The notes beneath the pieces were generated by a model. It saw nothing but the letters and a program-made list of their open reading frames with translations. It was not told the DNA's origin and searched no databases. A program made the translations under genes and the position numbers. From positions 129,114,990-129,178,989 of the forward strand of contig NC_050101.1 of NCBI RefSeq assembly GCF_902167145.1: a stretch of DNA of 64,000 nucleotides, given 5' to 3'. The stretch is from Zea mays (taxonomy: Eukaryota; Streptophyta; Magnoliopsida; Poales; Poaceae). Shown in pieces: positions 1 through 8,665 of the stretch (its first letter is position 1; each line of letters starts with the position of its first letter).

Positions 1-735
1 GAGAAAAACTACCCAACACATGATTTGGAGTTAGCTACCGTAGTGCACATTATGAAAATTTGGCGGCATTATATGATTGGGAATAAGTGCAACGTCTTCA
101 CGGATCACAAGAGTCTGAAATACATTTTCACGCAGAAATAACTTAACCTAAGGCAATAAAGATGGCTTGGGTTAATCGAGGATTATGACTTAGACCTTCA
201 GTATCATCCTGGAAAAGCAAATGTTGTGGATGATGCTTTAAGCCGTAAAGGTCAGGTAAACATGGTTATAGATCACTTAATGCCCTAAGAGTTATGTTGG
301 GAGATGGAACGACTTAACCTTAGTATGGTCGCCCACACAGAAGCAACAATTATGGAGGTAGAATCGAGCTTGGAGCAAGAGATCCACAAAGGTCAAGAGT
401 TGGACGAAAATATTAAGAAATCAAAACCCTGATCAATTTAGGAGAAGCCCTAGAGTTTATAGAGGATGATCAAGGTACTATGTGATTCAGAAGTAGAATC
501 TTGTGTCTGAAAGTGATCACCTTCGACAGGTGATCTTGAGGGAAACACATGACTCCGCTTATTCTATACATCCCAGAAGTACTAAGATGTATAAAGACTT
601 AATGAAAAAGTATTGGTGGTATGATCCAAAAGATATGTGGTCATTCACTTAGCTCACTATGACGTATGCCACACAATGAAAGCCAAGCATCAAAGACAAG
701 CAGGTTTACTTCAACCTCTAACCTTTAATTGATGA
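1..735 (+). pseudogene. Decayed Ty3/gypsy pol relic (RNase H to integrase N-terminus)
   Basis: Translation on the + strand gives the end of a gypsy RNase H (a [10 protein letters not shown] motif near 100-130, then a [20 protein letters not shown] stretch near 205-250) followed by fragments resembling the integrase zinc-binding region up to about 720. In-frame stops occur near 140, 155 and 287, and there are frameshifts, so it encodes nothing now. The RNase H motifs are those of the chromovirus (Tekay/Del-type) branch; that lineage call is an inference from a short stretch. The element continues left of the window. Confidence 0.75.
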
Positions 736-1225
736 GCTTAGGGTGTTATAGGAAAGAGCCTTCGGTCGTTGTGGTCCATTAGTTAGTGGGAAGAGGTGGA
801 TGTGTCAGCCCTAAAAGAACCCACCCCCAGTCAAATCTCGCGGCACCGAGCCTAGGGTTGGGTGTGGCAGAATATGACAGGGGATGCCACGTGTGTCGGA
901 AGGGAACCACTCGAGTGGATTCTGCGCCCGACCCTGGATTGACCCGCCATAAATGGTCGACCACATTTAACCATGTCTGGCATCGAGCCATGGCGCGAGC
1001 GCCTGTCTGCTTCCCACTCATGACCTAGGAACCCCTTTGGTCGCATAACACTCATGACCTACAGACCCCTGAGCTGCGACACATTAATGGCCTATCAGAC
1101 TATACCTGAGTGTGCGAACCTCTGGCAGGGCGCTACACGACAGACCGTGCCGAGCCCTAGGCTACATAGACCAGGGATCGTCATAGCCAAAATGATGGCG
1201 CTTGGGGCCCTCACAGCCCCACTTC
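736..1225. repeat. Left half of an interrupted LTR-like sequence
   Basis: No gene is visible. This GC-rich stretch has short imperfect direct repeats (for example around CTCATGACCTA at 1018 and 1048). It ends at the target site ACTTC (1221-1225), where Sirevirus-1 inserted, and resumes at 14340, where a TATA box and a promoter-proximal sequence follow. The composite 736-1225 plus 14340-14771 is best read as an LTR of an older gypsy element or a solo LTR. Its family is not recognised. Confidence 0.45.
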
Positions 1226-1417
1226 TGAAAGGGGAGTGTGCAACACAAGTGCCTAAGTGTCAAATGGTGGACAAAGTACAAATCAAGTATAAAGGTATGT
1301 TTCTCAGACTTAGTACATTGTTTTAGTGACTAATGTATTGTGTCTAAGTGCTGGAAACAGGAGAAATCGAATTGGAGAAGAGATGGCCTTGTTTTGCCAA
1401 AGCCAGTTCTGTCTGGG

Positions 1418-1775
1418 TGCACCGGACTGTCCGGTGGTGCACCGGACAGTGTCCGGTGGTGCACTAGACAGTGACCGGTGCACCAGGCTGGCTCAGGCGA
1501 ACTTGCTGCTCTCGGGAAGAAATAAACGGCGTACGGCTATAATTCACCGGACTGTCCGGTGTGCACCGGACAGTGTCCGGTGAGCCAACGGTCGGACGCT
1601 TAATCCGGGCGCGACGCGTGGCCGAGCCAACGGCTAGAAGGGGGCACCGGACTGTCCGGTGTGCACCGAACAGTGTCCGGTGCGCCAACGGCTCCAAGGC
1701 GCCAACGGTCGGCTTCGCCAAATAAGGAAAGAGATCCGCACCGGACAGTGTCCGGTGGTGCACCAGACTATCCGG
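1418..1775. repeat. Palindrome array CACCGGAC-n-GTCCGGTG in Sirevirus LTR
   Basis: Near-perfect palindromes recur, often as back-to-back pairs joined by TG or TGG (about 1418-1480, 1546-1582, 1645-1682, 1739-1775). The same array is in all four Sirevirus LTRs of the window (13320-13700, 22288-22650, 29999-30356). It lies just upstream of the TATA box, so it is a candidate regulatory block. Function is not known from sequence. Confidence 0.8.
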
Positions 1776-1845
1776 TGCGCCAGGCGACAGAAGGCAAGAA
1801 ATGCCTTCCTAGAATGCACTCAACGGCTCCTAGCTGCCTTGGGGC

Positions 1846-1852
1846 TATAAAA
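1846..1852 (+). promoter_or_regulatory. TATA box of Sirevirus-1 5' LTR
   Basis: TATAAAA inside GGGGCTATAAAAGGGACC. The equivalent sites are 13763-13769 (3' LTR) and, on the - strand, 22221-22227 and 29927-29933 in Sirevirus-2. Position and context fit the core promoter that starts retrotransposon RNA. Confidence 0.8.
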
Positions 1853-2429
1853 GGGACCCCTAGGCGCATGGAGGAGAAACCAAGCATTCCTTGAGCATTC
1901 TTGATCACTCACACTCCATTCTTGCGCACTTGTTCGACATTCTAGTGATTTAAGCTCCGTTCTAGTGTGCTAGTCTTTTGAGCTTAAGTCTGGGACTTGT
2001 GTGTGCGTATTTGCTGTGATCTTTGTGTCTTGTGTGAGTTGCTAATCCCTTCCTTACTCCGTGCTTCTTTGTGAACATCTTTGTAAGGGCGAGAGACTCC
2101 AAGTTGTGGAGATTCCTCGCAAACGGGATATAGAAAAGAAAAGCAAACACCGTGGAATTCAAGTGGGTCTTTGGACCGCTTGAGAGGGGTTGATTGCAAC
2201 CCTCGTCCGTTGGACGCCACAACGTGGAAGTAGGCAAGTGTTGTACTTGGCCGAACCACGGGATAAACCACTGTGTCTACCTGTGTTGATTCTCTTGTGG
2301 TTATTGTGTTTCGGTAAGACTCTTCTCTAGCTACTTGGCAATATTGTGCTAACGCTTAACCAAGTTTTTGTGGCATTAAGTTCAAGTTTTACAGGATCAC
2401 CTATTCACCCCCCTCTAGGTGCTCTCAAT

Positions 2430-2441
2430 TGGTATCGGAGC
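2430..2441 (+). other. Primer binding site of Sirevirus-1
   Basis: TGGTATCGGAGC directly follows the 5' LTR. It matches the usual plant copia primer site (TGGTATCAGAGC, complementary to the 3' end of initiator tRNA-Met) with one difference. Confidence 0.85.
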
Positions 2442-2477
2442 CGTTCTCTTCAAGAAAGGGACTAACCGCCCGAAGAG

Positions 2478-3737
2478 ATGGATCCTAAGGGGAAGGGAAT
2501 TGTGATCAATGATAAGGAGAAGGAGTCCTTCGTCAACGAGCCGAAGGATGACAAGCCTACCGACTCGGGCTCAGGCCACAAACGAAAGGATGGGAAGAAG
2601 AAGAAGACAAGGCGTATCAAGGAGATCGTCTACTACGACGACAGCGACGAGTCCATTTCTTCCCAAAAGGACAACGACGACAACGACTACGAGAGAAGGA
2701 AACCGGTTAATTCAAACTTTTCTTTTGACTACTCTCGTATTCCGCAAAGTACAAATGCTCATTTGCTCTCCATTCCACTTGGCAAACCTCCTCACTTTGA
2801 TGGAGAGGACTACGGATTTTGGAGCCACAAAATGCGTAGTCACCTGTTCTCTCTCCATCCGAGCATATGGGAGATTGTGGAAAGTGGAATGAAATTTGAT
2901 AGCTCGGACAGTCCTATGTTTATCAATGAACAGATTCATAGAAATGCACAAGCTACTACTGTGTTGTTAGCCTCTTTGTGCAGGGACGAGTATCATAAGG
3001 TGAGCGGCTTGGACAATGCCAAGCAGATCTGGGACACCCTCAGGATCTCACATGAGGGGAACGACGTCACCTTACTCGCCAAAATGGAGTTGGTGGAGGG
3101 CGAGCTCGGAAGATTTGCAATGATCAGGGGAGAGGAGCCAACCCAAACATACAACCGGCTCAAGACCCTCATCAACAAGATAAGGAGCTACGGAAGCACA
3201 CGATGGACGGACCACGACGTCGTTCATCTAATGCTAAGGTCCTTTACTGTACTTGATCCACATTTGGTGAACAATATCCGTGAAAATCCTAGGTACACCA
3301 AGATGTCGCCCGAAGAAGTTCTTGGGAAATTTGTAAGCGGACGAATGATGATCAAGGAGGCAAGATATGTCGACGACGCGTTGAACGGTCCAATCCATGA
3401 GCCTCAACCCATTGCTCTCAAGGCAACGAGGAGCAAGGAGGCGCTACCTAGCAAGGTGGCGCAAGTTGAGGCGGTCGGGCTCAATGATGAAGAGATGGAC
3501 CTCATCATCAAACGCTTCAAGACAGCGCTAAAGGGTCGCAAGGGACAGCCAAGCAAGACCAAAACAAAGGGGAAGTGCTCATGCTTCAAATGTGGTAAGA
3601 TTGGTCATTTTATTGCTAACTGTCCCGATAATGAAAGTGACCAGGAACAAGGGAGCAAGAGGGAGAAAAAGAAGGCATACAAGAAGGCTTCGAGCAATGA
3701 TTCAAAGGGATCATCCCGTCGACCAAATTTTGGGTGA
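2478..3737 (+). pseudogene. Truncated gag of Sirevirus-1
   Basis: The reading frame opens with [18 protein letters not shown], has an acidic/lysine-rich N-terminus, the UBN2-type copia gag region (about residues 90-330) and one CCHC zinc knuckle ([14 protein letters not shown], about residues 369-382). The first roughly 405 codons align with the 798-codon gag of Sirevirus-2. After an AAGAAGGC at about 3690 the sequence jumps into what is the integrase/RT linker in Sirevirus-2 and the gag frame soon stops. It therefore lacks the C-terminal coiled-coil half. A shortened gag could still be made, but a complete one could not. Confidence 0.9.
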
Positions 3738-5343
3738 TATTAGCAAGGGAGTAACTACTCGATCTCGATTAGTTAATTTTTGTGAGCATTACTCCTTTGT
3801 CTCTTCTATTGAGCCTTTCAGGGTAGAAGAGGCCTTGCTAGATCCGGACTGGGTGTTGGCCATGCAGGAGGAGCTCAACAACTTCAAAAGAAATGAAGTT
3901 TGGACACTGGTGCCTCGTCCTAAGCAAAATGTTGTGGGAACCAAGTGGGTGTTCCGCAACAAACAAGACGAGCACGGGGTGGTGACAAGGAACAAGGCTC
4001 GACTTGTGGCAAAAGGTTATGCCCAAGTCGCAGGTTTGGACTTTGAGGAGACTTTTGCTCCTGTGGCTAGGCTAGAGTCCATTCGTATTTTGCTAGCATA
4101 TGCCGCTCACCATTCTTTCAGGTTGTTCCAAATGGATGTGAAGAGCGCTTTCCTCAACGGGCCAATTAAGGAAGAGGTGTACGTGGAGCAACCCCCTGGC
4201 TTCGAGGATGAACGGTACCCCGACCACGTGTGTAAGCTCTCTAAGGCGCTCTATGGACTTAAGCAAGCCCCAAGAGCATGGTATGAATGCCTTAGAGACT
4301 TTTTATTTGCTAATGCTTTCAAGGTTGGGAAAGCCGATCCAACTCTTTTTACTAAGACTTGTGATGGTGATCTTTTTGTGTGCCAAATCTATGTCGATGA
4401 CATAATCTTTGGTTCTACTAACCAAAAGTCTTGTGAAGAGTTTAGCAGGGTAATGACTCAGAAATTCGAGATGTCGATGATGGGCGAGCTAAGCTACTTC
4501 CTTGGGTTCCAAGTGAGGCAACTCAAGGATGGAACCTTCATCTCCCAAACGAAATACACACAAGATTTGATCAAGAGGTTTGGGATGAAGGACGCCAAGC
4601 CCGCAAAGACTCCGATGGGAACCGACGGACATACCGACCTCAACAAAGGAGGTAAGTCCGTTGATCAAAAAGCATACCGGTCTATGATAGGGTCTTTACT
4701 TTATTTATGTGCTAGTAGACCGGATATTATGCTTAGCGTATGCATGTGTGCTAGATTTCAATCCGATCCTAAGGAGTGTCACTTAGTGGTTGTGAAGCGA
4801 ATTCTTAGATATTTAGTCGCTACGCCTTGTTTCGGGATCTGGTATCCAAAGGGGTCTACCTTTGACTTGATTGGATATTCAGACTCCGACTATGCTGGAT
4901 GTAAGGTCGATAGGAAGAGTACATCGGGGACGTGCCAATTCTTAGGAAGGTCCCTGGTGTCCTGGAGTTCTAAGAAACAAACCTCCGTTGCCCTATCCAC
5001 CGCTGAGGCCGAGTACGTTGCCGCAGGACAGTGTTGCGTGCAACTACTTTGGATGAGGCAAACCCTCAGGGACTTTGGCTACAATTTGAGCAACGTCCCA
5101 CTCCTATGTGATAATGAGAGTGTTATCCGCATGGCGGATAATCCTGTTGAACACAGCCGCACAAAGCACATAGACATCCAACATCACTTTTTGAGAGACC
5201 ACCAGCAAAAGGGAGATATCGAAGTGTTTCATGTTAGCTCCGAGAACCAGCTAACCGATATCTTTACCAAGCCTTTAGATGAGCAGACCTTTTGCAAGTT
5301 GCGTAGTGAGCTAAATGTCTTAGATTCGCGGAACTTGGATTGA
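3697..5343 (+). pseudogene. Sirevirus-1 pol remnant: reverse transcriptase and RNase H
   Basis: An uninterrupted frame covers copia RT ([10 protein letters not shown] start, [10 protein letters not shown] catalytic motif near 4392) and RNase H ([18 protein letters not shown] near 4875, [12 protein letters not shown] near 4995), ending [10 protein letters not shown] and a stop at 5343. Protease, the integrase zinc finger and its DDE core are absent through the deletion, and the junction leaves this part out of the gag frame. Alone it cannot supply replication functions; any mobility would depend on an intact relative such as Sirevirus-2. Confidence 0.92.
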
Positions 5344-5661
5344 TTTATAGCATACATGTGTTTATGCCTTTGATCATGTTCCTTATGCATTTTGTTGTTT
5401 ACTTATGGTGCTCAAGTTGTACAAGCACTCCCCGGACCTCACAAGTCCTTTGCAAGCGATGCACAAATTTAGGGGGAGATGTGCTACAACTTGACCCTTT
5501 GAGACTAACCGTGTGCTTGAGTCTGCTTATTTTAGTCTCAAAGGAGGTTTGAAAGGGAAAAGGTGGACTTGGACCATGCAAGACTTCCACTGCACTCCGA
5601 TAAAAGAGTAACTTTTCCAAGTTCATCTTTGTACTCTTATTGCCTTTTTACTCTTAGTTGA
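5344..5661 (+). other. Sirevirus-1 3' non-coding region, left part
   Basis: No open frame of note. It contains a TTTAGGGGGAGATG tract at 5467-5480, one of several PPT-like tracts in the element. It is cut at 5657-5661 (GTTGA) by GYP-A and resumes at 12639-13088, where further purine tracts and the true PPT lie. Confidence 0.75.
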
Positions 5662-6074
5662 TGTTGGGGGCCTTCGGCTTCCGAAGGTCCTCAAAAACAA
5701 GATTTAACAGTGTTTCTGGAGTATAATGTGTGAACAGGTATCCTCGGACTCGAGTCGATATCACAGTAGGAGAAGCCCAAATAATATGAAGGTTGATACA
5801 GCGCCGAAGATGTGAGCAGGAAAGCTTCGGCGTGGTAGCAGAAAAGGAAACCGACTTAAAGATGAAAAGGCCATTCAGACCTCGGTGGATTACTATAGAA
5901 TTACTACCAAATGTAAAGGGCATGGATGTAATTTTGTATGGGCTGTGTCCCGTGCCTATAAATAGGTGAACAGTACCCCCGTACTGCGGACGCGGACTGG
6001 GCATTTGCTTTTGCGTCACGCTTGTACTCTCGCCTTTCTTTCAAGCTGAAGCATTTGAGAACAAGTCCCCAACA
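5662..6074 (+). repeat. GYP-A 5' LTR
   Basis: 413 bp, TG...CA ends, with TATAAATA at 5957-5964 and a transcript-start region downstream. It has several TTCGG/CCGAAG inverted words, including GGCCTTCGGCTTCCGAAGG near its start. Confidence 0.93.
5957..5964 (+). promoter_or_regulatory. TATA box of GYP-A LTR
   Basis: TATAAATA in GTGCCTATAAATAGGTG; its copy in the 3' LTR is at 12516-12523. Confidence 0.78.
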
Positions 6075-6075
6075 T

Positions 6076-6092
6076 TGGCGCCCACCTCCGGT
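6076..6092 (+). other. Candidate primer binding site of GYP-A
   Basis: TGGCGCCCACCTCCGG begins two bases after the LTR. Position is right for a PBS; I cannot assign the tRNA. Confidence 0.6.
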
Positions 6093-6148
6093 GAACTCAC
6101 TTCCACTCTTTGAGTTTTGAACACCTTCGGCGATCATAAACCTTCGCT

Positions 6149-7666
6149 ATGGCGCCGAAGAAAGCTTCAGCAACTGTGGCTGCAGCTCTGCAACCGCTAG
6201 ACCCCAATCAGGAGACTTTCTCCCTTCGGGAAGCCCGAAGCCAGAAGAGGAAGGTTGTCAGCCCGACACCGCCAGAGGATGAGCTAGACCAAGAAATCAA
6301 AGACATGGAGATGCTTCATCAACAGGTGCAGAGGAAGAAGGAAAAGATGGTCAGGCTAGCTGAACTGCAAAGGCAGATAGACAAAGCTTCTGAAGAAGTT
6401 CGTCATCTTACTCAGGATGAGCAGAACCGAAGGCCTCAGAATAAAGACCTTCATCAGGAGGGTTTCCTCAACGAAGATGACTGGTATGAGAATTTTCACC
6501 ATGGAAATTTTGCTTTTGATGATGCTTCTCCTCTGTCCGCTGAGCTGCAGGCTACACCTTGGCCTCCGTCCTACAAGCCCCCTCAGCTTCCCATATTCGA
6601 CGGCCATTCAGACCCGAAGCAGTTTCTGATGAGCTACGAAGCAACAGTATCTTCGTATGGTGGCAATACTGCAGTCATGGCAAAATCTTTTGTTATGGCT
6701 GTCAGGAGTGTTGCTCAAACCTGGTATTCCTCCCTTCGGCCAGGAACGATCACTTCATGGCAAAAGCTGAAGGACATGTTGTTAACCAGCTTCCAAGGGT
6801 TTCAGACGAAGCCGGTCACTGCTCAAGCTCTATTCCAGTGCACCCAGGATCACGAAGAATACCTTCAGGCGTATGTCCGGAGGTTCTTGCGTTTGAGGGC
6901 ACAGGCACCAACAGTGCCCAATGAAATTATCATTGAGGCCATGATCAAGGGACTTCGGCCAGGACCTTCAGCTCAGTACTTTGCTAGGAAGCCTCCTCAA
7001 ACTTTGGAGAAGCTGCTCCAGAAGATGGACGAGTATATTCGCGCCGACAATGATTTTCGTCAAAGAAGGGAGGAGGCTTTCAGGTTTTCTGAAATGACCA
7101 GGGGCTTCGGAGGACGATTTTATCCGAGGCATGTTAGGTCAATTCACAACTCTACTCAAAATGATGATAGGGGAAGTCAGCAGCAAAGGCCACAGTGCTC
7201 TTCACAAGCTTCGGGGCAACAGCAAAGCTCCTTCCGGCCGCCAGCTCCAAGAGGCAGAGGCGCCAGGGGCTTCGGCGGAAGGTTTGGAGATCAACCAAGG
7301 AGAATATTTTGCTTGTTCTGTGGTGAAAACAAGGGCCATACCACCAGGATGTGCCATGTTACCATCCAGAAGCAAAAGGAGATAGCCGAAGCTGCAGCAC
7401 AACAGACTCAGCCGAAGCAAATCATGCACACTGCTTCGTATCATTCGCCTTACAACCCAGAATATGTAGGCAACCATCCTGCAGTTTCTGTTGCTTCGGC
7501 GAGTCAACCTCAAGCTTCCTGGCAACAGCCTCCGCCTCCACCACCGCTACAACAAGGCCAGCAGCCAGAAGGGGGCCAATATGCTCAACACCAAAGGGAC
7601 TTCAGAGAACAGTCCGAAGCTCGCACAGTCAATAGCACTGTGCCAGAGTCGAAGCACATCTATTAA
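6149..7666 (+). CDS. GYP-A gag (capsid/nucleocapsid protein)
   Basis: A 505-codon open frame with no stops. Residues about 50-110 are strongly charged and predicted coiled coil (DQEIKDMEMLHQQVQRKKEK and following). Residues about 140-300 match the Retrotrans_gag fold (QTWYSSLRPGTITSWQKLKD; then F-Q-YV-RF-RA). A basic Gly/Arg-rich stretch precedes a zinc knuckle near residues 388-402 with spacing C-x2-C-x5-H-x4-C, one residue longer than the usual C-x2-C-x4-H-x4-C. A Gln/Pro-rich tail ends at TAA. It should form the virus-like particle that packages element RNA. The ATG at 6149 is the first in frame after the primer site. The open frame in an element with no pol suggests selection for gag or recent insertion. 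Confidence 0.88.
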   Translation: MAPKKASATVAAALQPLDPNQETFSLREARSQKRKVVSPTPPEDELDQEIKDMEMLHQQVQRKKEKMVRLAELQRQIDKASEEVRHLTQDEQNRRPQNKDLHQEGFLNEDDWYENFHHGNFAFDDASPLSAELQATPWPPSYKPPQLPIFDGHSDPKQFLMSYEATVSSYGGNTAVMAKSFVMAVRSVAQTWYSSLRPGTITSWQKLKDMLLTSFQGFQTKPVTAQALFQCTQDHEEYLQAYVRRFLRLRAQAPTVPNEIIIEAMIKGLRPGPSAQYFARKPPQTLEKLLQKMDEYIRADNDFRQRREEAFRFSEMTRGFGGRFYPRHVRSIHNSTQNDDRGSQQQRPQCSSQASGQQQSSFRPPAPRGRGARGFGGRFGDQPRRIFCLFCGENKGHTTRMCHVTIQKQKEIAEAAAQQTQPKQIMHTASYHSPYNPEYVGNHPAVSVASASQPQASWQQPPPPPPLQQGQQPEGGQYAQHQRDFREQSEARTVNSTVPESKHIY

Positions 7667-8665
7667 CAAATATCCTACCTTGATAGTAGTCTTTTCCATT
7701 CAGTTTTATTTTCTGTGTAATAAAGGACATTTTAAAATTTCATGTAATAGTTTCGTTGTTTGCCACAAGGAAAATATATTTTCTCCACAGGCTTAAGTTG
7801 TTGAAGCATAAAGATTTGCGATAACAAGGAGGACCTTCAAATTATCAAAAATTCTTCGAAGCAACAAAAAGTCGTTCAGAAGGAACGCAGAGTAAGTTTG
7901 CTGAAGTAACAAAAAGCCGTTCCAAAGGGAGCGCAGTGTAAGTTTTCTACTCCAAAGTCGTTCCAAAGGGAATGCAGAGCTTACAGCGAAAAATAAACGC
8001 TGATACCGCCTAAGTAAAAGGCGAAGCGCGAAAAGTCAACGCGAATACCGCTGAAAGTAAAAGGCGAAGAAGCTCCTAAGGGAGGCTTACAGCGAAAAAT
8101 AAACGCTGATTCCGCTGAAGTAAAAAGCGAAGAAGCTCCTGAGGGAGGTATACAGCGAAAAGTCAACGCTGATTTTAAAAGATTATGTGTTTTATTACAG
8201 GGATGTGCGTGTATCTTCGGAATAAATACCATCTTACATAGCATAACATCATCACATCATTTCGCATGGCATAAGCATCATACATCATGCTGCATATGGC
8301 ACAAGAAGGGGACACAATATCGATCTTCAGAAGAATGTTTTTGAAAAAAGGGGAAAATCATGCTAAGTCACAAGGAGATACACTATTGATCTTCGGAAGT
8401 GTAGCTTCAGAAAATATCTTCACAAAGCTTGGATATTCTTCATCAGAACACTACGGATATTGTTGTGATAAATGAAAATTCTTCTTCACGGATATTGTTG
8501 TGATAAATGAAAAGAAGGGAAGGTGTTTTTTTGTCAAAGACTCAAAAATGGTACGTATGTAAAATTTCATGCATCGTAAAGAATTGAACCATAAAAACAA
8601 GTATATTATATTCAGGGTTACAAGATGTTACACATATTACATTTCAGAAGTTTTTACAATAGCAC
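7667..8665. other. GYP-A non-coding middle between the convergent gag and antisense gene
   Basis: AT-rich, without a convincing coding frame. It holds the repeat/hairpin array (7866-8176), a duplicated CACGGATATTGTTGTGATAA block (about 8452-8512) and the likely 3' ends of both the gag and the antisense transcripts. Confidence 0.6.
7866..8176. repeat. Tandem repeats with serial short hairpins in GYP-A
   Basis: Three copies of a GTCGTTCCAAAGGGAACGCAG-like unit (7871-7980) are followed by three to four copies of a unit that includes CAGCGAAAAATAAACGCTG, a GCC...GGC pair around TAAGTAAAA, and GCTCCTAAGGGAGG (7982-8176). Each sub-unit can fold back on itself: CAGCG with CGCTG, CGCG with CGCG, CTCC with GGAG. 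The array lies between the two convergent genes. Confidence 0.75.

Larger units (their letters stand above)
1226..2427 (+). repeat. Sirevirus-1 5' LTR
   Basis: Starts TGAAAGGGGAGTGTG and ends GTGCTCTCA. Compared with the 3' LTR it lacks about 45 bp right after the first 15 bases, so this LTR was shortened after insertion. It carries an array of CACCGGAC...GTCCGGTG palindromes (1418-1775), several CCAACGG motifs and a TATA box. Confidence 0.92.

Noticed and set aside
1418..1775. CRISPR-like spacing of short repeats
   Set aside because: The repeats are palindromes with no unique spacers, in a plant LTR; not a CRISPR array.
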